Positions 55,687 to 64,000 of a DNA stretch of 64,000 nt are shown piece by piece. The notes under the pieces were generated by a model. The model was not told the DNA's origin. It did no database searches and saw only the letters and a program-made list of their open reading frames with translations. Every line of letters begins with the position of its first letter. The first letter of the stretch is position 1. The position numbers and the translations under genes were made by a program. This DNA comes from Synaphobranchus kaupii. Its lineage: Eukaryota; Chordata; Actinopteri; Anguilliformes; Synaphobranchidae. The stretch spans positions 8,542,494-8,606,493 of the forward strand of contig CM056389.1 in the NCBI GenBank assembly GCA_029718625.1, in the 5' to 3' direction.

Positions 55687-55768
55687 GCTGTGATGGCCGA
55701 GAGGTTAAGGCGTTGGACTCGAAATCCAATGGGGTTTCCCCGCGCAGGTTCGAACCCTGCTCGCAGCG
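55687..55768 (+). tRNA. tRNA-Ser-CGA: tRNA-Ser-CGA (U31)
   Basis: Intact copy. Confidence 0.96.
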
Positions 55769-56258
55769 TAGGCTTTGATTTTCAACGGGGGATTAATGCT
55801 ATAAATCACGGTTGAGGAATCTTATCCGAAAACGGTGCGCGTTCGTTTTTGTTTTAGCTGAGCACTAAGACGCCTGATTCTACTTAGCAAGGTCTTGACC
55901 TACACATGGGTCTTCATTCTTTGCCTTCTGCTGTCTTGACCACGATGTGAAGTTCATTCTACCACCAGAACAGATGGGCATCATGACTGGGAGTAGTAAC
56001 CAAACTTCACCCTAGCTGTCCACGAGAATGAGAAATTGTTGTTTGAATCTTGAAAACAAAATGGCAAAAGAAAGTGGCATATTGATTTACCTTTGCTGAG
56101 TGCAAAAATGGCTGCGCTGGCTGGTCAGGGTGTTTAAATCAGTCAGTTGGTACCGTCATTCAAATCCTGCTCTTCTTTATGCTCCGTGCAAGACAATGCT
56201 TGTCAACCAGTAAGTATCTGTTCATTACCAAAAACCTTTAAAGGATTTACCGGATGTG

Positions 56259-56340
56259 CGCTGCAAGCAGGGTTCGAACCTGCGCGGGGAAACCCCATTG
56301 GATTTCAAGTCCAACGCCTTAACCACTCGGCCATCGCAGC
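56259..56340 (-). tRNA. tRNA-Ser-TGA: tRNA-Ser-TGA (U31)
   Basis: One acceptor change (gctgcaagcag on the plus strand), leaving a G:T wobble; otherwise intact. Confidence 0.93.
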
Positions 56341-56687
56341 TCTACATTACTGAGGACAGCCCAAAAAAGAGAAACATAAGACCATAAACACATGACCTAA
56401 AACCACAAAAATGCCATGACCTAGTCCATATACAGGTATACTGTGTCTAGTGACAACGGAGCTTAGAGTGTTGTTCAACCTGTTGATCTGATCTAGTCTA
56501 GCTTGCTAGTCTAGCTTAAACAAGTAAGAGTCTAGATATTGAGGCAACTATTTATGGTGACAGCCAGAGTATGAAAATTAACACCTGCCACCAGCCAAAT
56601 GCCGGTCCAATTTTGATTGTGGTTGGTAAGATTTTCTACTTTAGCAACCACCATGGCAGGGAGTTCTTACTTGCAATTGTTGTCTTT

Positions 56688-56714
56688 GGATACTCACCAC
56701 TATACTAACGAGGA
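56688..56714 (-). pseudogene. tRNA-Asp 5' stump (U31)
   Basis: 27-bp B2 form. Confidence 0.9.
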
Positions 56715-57038
56715 GTGACCTGGAATTGCCTTTCACTGTAGGCCAGAAAAAATTGAACGAATAAACACATAACTATCTTAGAAGGTTTTGATGTCTTGGC
56801 AATTTTCCTGCCTAGGGCATGTGACAGGCAATGACTGAGTATGATCCCTTATCCCCTTTGAGGGAGCATATTTGTGTCAACTTCGTCAAAAAGCTTTTGA
56901 GCGGGCGACTTTTTCACACGAACGGGGCCACTTAAATTCTCCGGATGAAACCCTTATTTCCAGGGTTTTGTTGAGGGGATTCAGGAGCACACTTACCTGA
57001 TAGAATAGAATATACTTAATTCCTTTGAGAGAAATAAA

Positions 57039-57111
57039 TGGTTCCACTGGGGATTGAACCCAGGACCTTCTGCGTGTAAAGCAGACGTGATAACCACTAC
57101 ACTATGGAACC
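57039..57111 (-). tRNA. tRNA-Val-TAC: tRNA-Val-TAC (U31)
   Basis: Intact. Confidence 0.95.
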
Positions 57112-57561
57112 TTGGTGTGCTGTGCCCTCACAATGCAGAACTGTGGTATGTAGTGCTGGAGCGTTTGTGATTGCATTACTGCTATTTTGCATCCTGCATT
57201 GACTTGCTATGCAAAGGTCAGGGGTCAAAGAGCAGTCGTTATGTTGAAGGGAACAGGCTAGTCCCCAGTAAGTGCAAGAAGTGCAGAAACGTGCCTATTG
57301 AACATTTAACTAAGTAATACAAACAAAAGCAAAGAACAACAGGTTCTGCAAACAGAAAAATAAGTTTATTAGAAGGCCCAGAGCTGCCTGGTGACATGAC
57401 GAGGAAGTCTTTTCATGATGCATGTAAACGGCATAATAGGAATATGACCGTAACCAGGATTGTTATTCAGAATGTGGTTTCCATATTGCTGTCTCGTATT
57501 GTTTGGTATAGATTAATTGGTTTCTTTGTTTATTCTGGTTCTACGTGGGGTTGGTTGTGGT

Positions 57562-57643
57562 GCTGTGATGGCCGAGAGGTTAAGGCGTTGGACTCGAAAT
57601 CCAATGGGGTTTCCCCGCGCAGGTTCGAACCCTGCTCGCAGCG
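57562..57643 (+). tRNA. tRNA-Ser-CGA: tRNA-Ser-CGA (U32)
   Basis: Intact copy. Confidence 0.96.
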
Positions 57644-58231
57644 TAGGCTTTGATTTTCTAAGGGTGATTAATGCTATAAATCACGGTTGGGGAATCTTAT
57701 CCGAAAACGGTGCGCGTTCGTTTTTGTTTTAGCCGAGCACTAAGACGCCTGATTCTACTTAGCAAGGTCTTGACCTACACATGGGTCTTCATTCTTTGCC
57801 TTCTGCTGTCTTGACCACGATGCAAAGTTCATTCTACCACCAGAACAGATGGGCATCATGACGGGGAGTAGTAACCGAACTTCACCCTAGCTGTCCAGGA
57901 GAATGAGAAATTGTTGTTTGAATCTTGAAAACAAAATGGCAAAAGAAAGTGGCATATTGATTTACCTTTGCTGAGTGCAAGAATGGCTGCGCTGGCTGAT
58001 CAAGTTTTTTGAATCAACTGCCTGCCCTGCAAAAATTCCTGCCAAGCGATTTGGTTTGCTCGCGTACACGTCATATCACGGGAGATAGTCCTGCTCTTCT
58101 CCAACATCCGTTTCATAGTGTCTCTAATAACGAGTCAGAGGGTTGGTGCTAATACCCTTGAAATGGCCACTTCCGAGACATGCACACCGGGGACATGAGG
58201 CAAGTTCAACGCGCTTACAAACACACACTAT

Positions 58232-58305
58232 CGTGCCTGGGTGGGCTCTAACCACCAGCCTTTCGGTTAACAGCCGAGAGCGCTAACCGATTGCGCCACA
58301 GTGAT
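58232..58305 (-). pseudogene. Decayed tRNA-Asn-GTT (U32)
   Basis: U1-type defects. Confidence 0.85.
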
Positions 58306-58388
58306 AAGGTCCTGTCCTCAACCTCAGTGTACGTTGGTGAACTTGTTTGGTTTGTTGTAATTCCGTAGAACTTTTGTCAAAAGACAGC

Positions 58389-58460
58389 CTCCCCGTCGGG
58401 GAATCGAACCCCGGTCTCCCGCGTGACAGGCGGGGATACTCACCACTATACTAACGAGGA
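58389..58460 (-). tRNA. tRNA-Asp-GTC: tRNA-Asp-GTC (U32)
   Basis: Intact. Confidence 0.97.
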
Positions 58461-58783
58461 GTGACCTGGTATTGCCTTTCACTGTAGGCCAGAAAAAATT
58501 GAACGAATAAACACATAACTATCTTAGAAGGTTTTGATGTCTTGGCAATTTTCCAGCCTAGGTCATGTGACAGGCAATGACTGAGTATGATCCCTTCTCC
58601 CCTTTGAGGGAGCATATTTGAGTCAACTTCGTCAAAAAGCCTTTGAGTGGGCGACTTTTTCACACGAATGGGGGCTCTTAAAATCCCTGGATGAAATCCT
58701 TATTTCAGGGTTTTGTTGAGGGGATTCAGGAGCACACTTATCTGATAGAAAAGAATATACTTCATTTCTTTAAGAGGAATAAA

Positions 58784-58856
58784 TGGTTCCACTGGGGATT
58801 GTACCCAGGACCTTCTGCGTGTAAAGCAGACATGATAACCACTACACTATGGAACC
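58784..58856 (-). pseudogene. Damaged tRNA-Val-TAC, acceptor repaired (U32)
   Basis: As U28. Confidence 0.65.
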
Positions 58857-59306
58857 TTGGTGTGCTGTGCCCTCACAATGCAGAACTGTGGTATGTAGTG
58901 CTGGAGCGTTTGTGATTGCATTACTGCTATTTTGCATCCTGCATTGACTTGCTATGCAAAGGTCAGGGGTCAAAGAGCAGTCGTTATGTTGAAGGGAACA
59001 GGCTAGTCCCCAGTAAGTGCAAGAAGTGCAGAAACGTGCCTATTGAACATTTAACTAAGTAATACAAACAAAAGCAAAGAACAACAGGTTCTGCAAACAG
59101 AAAAATAAGTTTATTAGAAGGCCCAGAGCTGCCTGGTGACATGACGAGGAAGTCTTTTCATGATGCATGTAAACGGCATAATAGGAATATGACCGTAACC
59201 AGGATTGTTATTCAGAATGTGGTTTCCATATTGCTGTCTCGTATTGTTTGGTATAGATTAATTGGTTTCTTTGTTTATTCTGGTTCTACGTGGGGTTGGT
59301 TGTGGT

Positions 59307-59388
59307 GCTGTGATGGCCGAGAGGTTAAGGCGTTGGACTCGAAATCCAATGGGGTTTCCCCGCGCAGGTTCGAACCCTGCTCGCAGCG
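59307..59388 (+). tRNA. tRNA-Ser-CGA: tRNA-Ser-CGA (U33)
   Basis: Intact copy. Confidence 0.96.
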
Positions 59389-59878
59389 TAGGCTTTGATT
59401 TTCAACGGGGGATTAATGCTATAAATCACGGTTGAGGAATCTTATCCGAAAACGGTGCGCGTTCGTTTTTGTTTTAGCCGAGCACTAAGACGCCTGATTC
59501 TACTTAGCAAGGTCTTGACCTACACATGGGTCTTCATTCTTTGCCTTCTGCTGTCTTGACCACGATGTGAAGTTCATTCTACCACCAGAACAGATGGGCA
59601 TCATGACTGGGAGTAGTAACCGAACTTCACCCTAGCTGTCCACGAGAATGAGAAATTGTTGTTTGAATCTTGAAAACAAAATGGCAAAAGAAAGTGGCAT
59701 ATTGATTTACCTTTGCTGAGTGCAAAAATGGCTGCGCTGGCTGGTCAGGGTGTTTAAATCAGTCAGTTGGTACCGTCATTCAAATCCTGCTCTTCTTTAT
59801 GCTCCGTGCAAGACAATGCTTGTCAACCAGTAAGTATCTGTTCATTACCAAAAACCTTTAAACGATTTACCGGATGTG

Positions 59879-59960
59879 CGCTGCGAGCAGGGTTCGAACC
59901 TGCGCGGGGAAACCCCATTGGATTTCAAGTCCAACGCCTTAACCACTCGGCCATCGCAGC
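59879..59960 (-). tRNA. tRNA-Ser-TGA: tRNA-Ser-TGA (U33)
   Basis: Intact. Confidence 0.96.
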
Positions 59961-60307
59961 TCTACATTACTGAGGACGGCCCAAAAAAGAGAAACATAAG
60001 ACCATAAACACATGACCTAAAACCACAAAAATGCCATGACCTAGTCCATATACAGGTATACTGTGTCTAGTGACAACGGAGCTTAGAGTGTTGTTCAACC
60101 TGTTGATCTGATCTAGTCTAGCTTGCTAGTCTAGCTTAAACAAGTAAGAGTCTAGATATTGAGGCAACTATTTATGGTGACAGCCAGAGTATGAAAATTA
60201 ACACCTGCCACCGGCCAAATGCCGGTCCAATTTTGATTGTGGTTGGCAAGATTTTCTACTTTAGCAACCACCATGGCAGGGAGTTCTTACTTGCAATTGT
60301 TGTCTTT

Positions 60308-60336
60308 GGATACTCACCACTATACTATAACGAGGA
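60308..60336 (-). pseudogene. tRNA-Asp 5' stump (U33)
   Basis: 29-bp B1 form. Confidence 0.9.
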
Positions 60337-60660
60337 GTGACCTGGAATTGCCTTTCACTGTAGGCCAGAAAAAATTGAACGAATAAACACATAACTATCT
60401 TAGAAGGTTTTGATGTCTTGGAAATTTTCCTGCCTAGGGCATGTGACAGGCAATGACTGAGTATGATCCCTTATCCCCTTTGAGGGAGCATATTTGAGTC
60501 AACTTCGTCAAAAAGCTTTTGAGCGGGCGACTTTTTCACACGAACGGGGCCACTTAAATTCTCCGGATGAAACCCTTATTTCCAGGGTTTTGTTGAAGGG
60601 ATTCAGGAGCACACTTACCTGATAGAATAGAATATACTTAATTCCTTTGAGAGGAATAAA

Positions 60661-60733
60661 TGGTTCCACTGGGGATTGAACCCAGGACCTTCTGCGTGTA
60701 AAGCAGACGTGATAACCACTACACTATGGAACC
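60661..60733 (-). tRNA. tRNA-Val-TAC: tRNA-Val-TAC (U33)
   Basis: Intact. Confidence 0.95.
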
Positions 60734-61183
60734 TTGCTGTGCTGTGCCCTCACAATGCAGAACTGTGGTATGTAGTGCTGGAGCGTTTGTGATTGCATTA
60801 CTGCTATTTTGCATCCTGCATTGACTTGCTATGCAAAGGTCAGGGGTCAAAGAGCAGTCGTTATGTTGAAGGGAACAGGCTAGTCCCCAGTAAGTGCAAG
60901 AAGTGCAGAAACGTGCCTATTGAACATTTAACTAAGTAATACAAACAAAAGCAAAGAACAACAGGTTCTGCAAACAGAAAAATAAGTTTATTAGAAGGCC
61001 CAGAGCTGCCTGGTGACATGACGAGGAAGTCTTTTCATGATGCATGTAAACGGCATAATAGGAATATGACCGTAACCAGGATTGTTATTCAGAATGTGGT
61101 TTCCATATTGCTGTCTCGTATTGTTTGGTATAGATTAATTGGTTTCTTTGTTTATTCTGGTTCTACGTGGGGTTGGTTGTGGT

Positions 61184-61265
61184 GCTGTGATGGCCGAGAG
61201 GTTAAGGCGTTGGACTCGAAATCCAATGGGGTTTCCCCGCGCAGGTTCGAACCCTGCTCGCAGCG
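61184..61265 (+). tRNA. tRNA-Ser-CGA: tRNA-Ser-CGA (U34)
   Basis: Intact copy. Confidence 0.96.
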
Positions 61266-61853
61266 TAGGCTTTGATTTTCAAAGGGTGATTAATGCTATA
61301 AATCACGGTTGGGGAATCTTATCCGAAAACGGTGCGCGTTCGTTTTTGTTTTAGCCGAGCACTAAGACGCCTGATTCTACTTAGCAAGGTCTTGACCTAC
61401 ACATGGGTCTTCATTCTTTGCCTTCTGCTGTCTTGACCACGATGCAAAGTTCATTCTACCACCAGAACAGATGGGCATCATGACTGGGAGTAGTAACCGA
61501 ACTTCACCCTAGCTGTCCAGGAGAATGAGAAATTGTTGTTTGAATCTTGAAAACAAAATGGCAAAAGAAAGTGGCATATTGATTTACCTTTGCTGAGTGC
61601 AAAAATGGCTGCGCTGGCTGATCAAGTTTTTTGAATCAACTGCCTGCCCTGCAAAAATTCCTGCCAAGCGATTTGGTTTGCTCGCGTACACGTCATATCA
61701 CGGGAGATAGTCCTGCTCTTCTCCAACATCCGTTTCATAGTGTCTCTAATAACGAGTCAGAGGGTTGGTGCTAATACCCTTGAAATGGCCACTTCCGAGA
61801 CATGCACACCGGGGACATGAGGCAAGTTCAACGCGCTTACAAACACACACTAT

Positions 61854-61927
61854 CGTGCCTGGGTGGGCTCTAACCACCAGCCTTTCGGTTAACAGCCGAG
61901 AGCGCTAACCGATTGCGCCACAGTGAT
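61854..61927 (-). pseudogene. Decayed tRNA-Asn-GTT (U34)
   Basis: U1-type defects. Confidence 0.85.
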
Positions 61928-62010
61928 AAGGTCCTGTCCTCGACCTCAGTGTACGTTGGTGAACTTGTTTGGTTTGTTGTAATTCCGTAGAACTTTTGTC
62001 AAAAGACAGC

Positions 62011-62082
62011 CTCCCCGTCGGGGAATCGAACCCCGGTCTCCCGCGTGACAGGCGGGGATACTCACCACTATACTAACGAGGA
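62011..62082 (-). tRNA. tRNA-Asp-GTC: tRNA-Asp-GTC (U34)
   Basis: Intact. Confidence 0.97.
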
Positions 62083-62405
62083 GTGACCTGGTATTGTCTT
62101 TCACTGTAGGCCAGAAAAAATTGAACGAATAAACACATAACTATCTTAGAAGGTTTTGATGTCTTGGCAATTTTCCAGCCTAGGTCATGTGACAGGCAAT
62201 GACTGAGTATGATCCCTTCTCCCCTTTGAGGGTGCATATTTGAGTCAACTTCGTCAAAAAGCCTTTGAGTGGGCGACTTTTTCACACGAATGGGGGCTCT
62301 TAAAATCCCTGGATGAAATCCTTATTTCAGGGTTTTGTTGAGGGGATTCAAGAGCACACTTATCTGATAGAAAAGAATATACTTAATTTCTTTAAGAGGA
62401 ATAAA

Positions 62406-62478
62406 TGTTTCCACTGGGGATTGTACCCAGGACCTTCTGCGTGTAAAGCAGACATGATAACCACTACACTATGGAACC
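62406..62478 (-). pseudogene. Damaged tRNA-Val-TAC (U34)
   Basis: U1-type defects, cttaatttc flank. Confidence 0.7.
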
Positions 62479-62928
62479 TTGCTGTGCTGTGCCCTCACAA
62501 TGCAGAACTGTGGTATGTAGTGCTGGAGCGTTTGTGATTGCATTACTGCTATTTTGCATCCTGCATTGACTTGCTATGCAAAGGTCAGGGGTCAAAGAGC
62601 AGTCGTTATGTTGAAGGGAACAGGCTAGTCCCCAGTAAGTGCAAGAAGTGCAGAAACGTGCCTATTGAACATTTAACTAAGTAATACAAACAAAAGCAAA
62701 GAACAACAGGTTCTGCAAACAGAAAAATAAGTTTATTAGAAGGCCCAGAGCTGCCTGGTGACATGACGAGGAAGTCTTTTCATGATGCATGTAAACGGCA
62801 TAATAGGAATATGACCGTAACCAGGATTGTTATTCAGAATGTGGTTTCCATATTGCTGTCTCGTATTGTTTGGTATAGATTAATTGGTTTCTTTGTTTAT
62901 TCTGGTTCTACGTGGGGTTGGTTGTGGT

Positions 62929-63010
62929 GCTGTGATGGCCGAGAGGTTAAGGCGTTGGACTCGAAATCCAATGGGGTTTCCCCGCGCAGGTTCGAACCCT
63001 GCTCGCAGCG
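62929..63010 (+). tRNA. tRNA-Ser-CGA: tRNA-Ser-CGA (U35)
   Basis: Intact copy. Confidence 0.96.
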
Positions 63011-63598
63011 TAGGCTTTGATTTTCAAAGGGTGATTAATGCTATAAATCACGGTTGGGGAATCTTATCCGAAAACGGTGCGCGTTCGTTTTTGTTTTAGC
63101 CGAGCACTAAGACGCCTGATTCTACTTAGCAAGGTCTTGACCTACACATGGGTCTTCATTCTTTGCCTTCTGCTGTCTTGACCACGATGCAAAGTTCATT
63201 CTACCACCAGAACAGATGGGCATCATGACTGGGAGTAGTAACCGAACTTCACCCTAGCTGTCCAGGAGAATGAGAAATTGTTGTTTGAATCTTGAAAACA
63301 AAATGGCAAAAGAAAGTGGCATATTGATTTACCTTTGCTGAGTGCAAAAATGGCTGCGCTGGCTGATCAAGTTTTTTGAATCAACTGCCTGCCCTGCAAA
63401 AATTCCTGCCAAGCGATTTGGTTTGCTCGCATACACGTCATATCACGGGAGATAGTCCTGCTCTTCTCCAACATCCGTTTCATAGTGTCTCTAATAACGA
63501 GTCAGAGGGTTGGTGCTAATACCCTTGAAATGGCCACTTCCGAGACATGCACACCGGGGACATGAGGCAAGTTCAACGCGCTTACAAACACACACTAT

Positions 63599-63672
63599 CG
63601 TGCCTGGGTGGGCTCTAACCACCAGCCTTTCGGTTAACAGCCGAGAGCGCTAACCAATTGCGCCACAGTGAT
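63599..63672 (-). pseudogene. Decayed tRNA-Asn-GTT (U35)
   Basis: U1-type defects plus an A-box change (aaccaattgcgcc on the plus strand). Confidence 0.85.
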
Positions 63673-63755
63673 AAGGTCCTGTCCTCGACCTCAGTGTACG
63701 TTGGTGAACTTGTTTGGTTTGTTGTAATTCCGTAGAACTTTTGTCAAAAGACAGC

Positions 63756-63827
63756 CTCCCCGTCGGGGAATCGAACCCCGGTCTCCCGCGTGACAGGCGG
63801 GGATACTCACCACTATACTAACGAGGA
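63756..63827 (-). tRNA. tRNA-Asp-GTC: tRNA-Asp-GTC (U35)
   Basis: Intact. Confidence 0.97.
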
Positions 63828-64000
63828 GTGACCTGGTATTGCCTTTCACTGTAGGCCAGAAAAAATTGAACGAATAAACACATAACTATCTTAGAAGGTT
63901 TTGATGTCTTGGCAATTTTCCAGCCTAGGTCATGTGACAGGCAATGACTGAGTATGATCCCTTCTCCCCTTTGAGGGAGCATATTTGAGTCAACTTCGTC

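Larger units (their letters stand above)
55442..57316 (+). repeat. U31, type B2 unit
   Basis: 1,875 bp; gtaaccaaac shared with U29. Confidence 0.95.
57317..59061 (+). repeat. U32, type A* unit
   Basis: 1,745 bp; A* marker present, with catgacggggag and tgcaagaatgg. The latter is shared with U28. Confidence 0.95.
59062..60938 (+). repeat. U33, type B1 unit
   Basis: 1,877 bp with the perfect ccaccggcc hairpin; gaggacggcc shared with U29. Confidence 0.95.
60939..62683 (+). repeat. U34, type A unit
   Basis: 1,745 bp; ggtattgtctttc shared with U20 and U26. Confidence 0.95.
1..64000. repeat. Tandem array of tRNA-bearing units (35 units, types A and B)
   Basis: The same block beginning with atacaaacaaaagc recurs 35 times, all in the same direction, with spacing of about 1,745 bp (A) or 1,875-1,878 bp (B), one 2,252-bp chimera, one 2,483-bp unit with a transposon insertion and one unit with scattered single-base insertions. 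Identity between units of one type is very high, with only a handful of differences per unit by eye. No non-array DNA is present except the MITE in U20, so neither array edge lies in the window. Known biology: clustered tRNA repeats occur in several animal genomes; this gene combination is not one I can match to a named array. Confidence 0.98.
62684..64000 (+). repeat. U35, type A unit, cut by window end
   Basis: First 1,317 bp of an A unit; the Val region lies beyond the window. Confidence 0.95.

Noticed and set aside
1..64000. CRISPR array or bacterial tRNA island
   Set aside because: Repeats are kilobase-scale with whole tRNA genes, no CCA is encoded, internal Pol III boxes and T-run terminators are present, and no bacterial genes or ribosome binding sites occur.

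Overview
The window is non-coding eukaryotic nuclear DNA made almost entirely of one tandem array of tRNA genes. No protein-coding gene is supported. The tRNAs carry no encoded CCA, have intact A and B boxes (RNA polymerase III type 2 promoters) and are mostly followed by short T-runs, and their sequences are animal-like. One unit carries a DNA-transposon MITE. An animal (metazoan) genome is therefore likely; the species cannot be named from the sequence, and the tRNA sequences alone do not separate a fish from an invertebrate.

Layout: 35 head-to-tail units (numbered U1-U35 here; the phase is arbitrary and starts at base 1, and U35 is cut by the window end). There are two unit types. Type A (about 1,745 bp, 18 copies) holds tRNA-Ser-CGA (+), a decayed tRNA-Asn-GTT (-), an intact tRNA-Asp-GTC (-) and a damaged tRNA-Val-TAC (-). 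Type B (1,875 bp = B2, 1,877 bp = B1; 16 copies) holds tRNA-Ser-CGA (+), an inverted tRNA-Ser-TGA (-), a 27-29 bp stump of tRNA-Asp (-) and an intact tRNA-Val-TAC (-). A and B share the Ser-CGA half and the Val half and differ only in a central block (about 435 bp in A, 564 bp in B). U27 is an A/B chimera of 2,252 bp. Order: AAAA BBB A B A BB A B A B A BB A(MITE) B A B A B A [A/B] A B A B A B A A.

The A-B dimer (about 3,620 bp) is itself arranged in a higher-order tetramer A*-B1-A-B2 of 7,242 bp, seen most cleanly by comparing 21726-28967 with the next block. Private mutations are shared at dimer or tetramer spacing, which shows that multi-unit blocks have been duplicated and deleted by unequal exchange.

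Functionally, A and B complement each other: Asp is intact only in A and Val only in B, while both supply serine tRNAs (CGA from every unit, TGA from B). Points of interest are a Ser-CGA locus whose anticodon has become TGA in two units (U16, U19) with a plausible intermediate (U14, U18); a 753-bp MITE with 50-bp perfect inverted ends in U20, the same unit that has lost the variable arm of its Ser gene; a microhomology-joined chimera (U27); eleven single-base insertions confined to U28 that look like sequencing error; and the absence of a nearby T4 terminator behind the intact Val gene.
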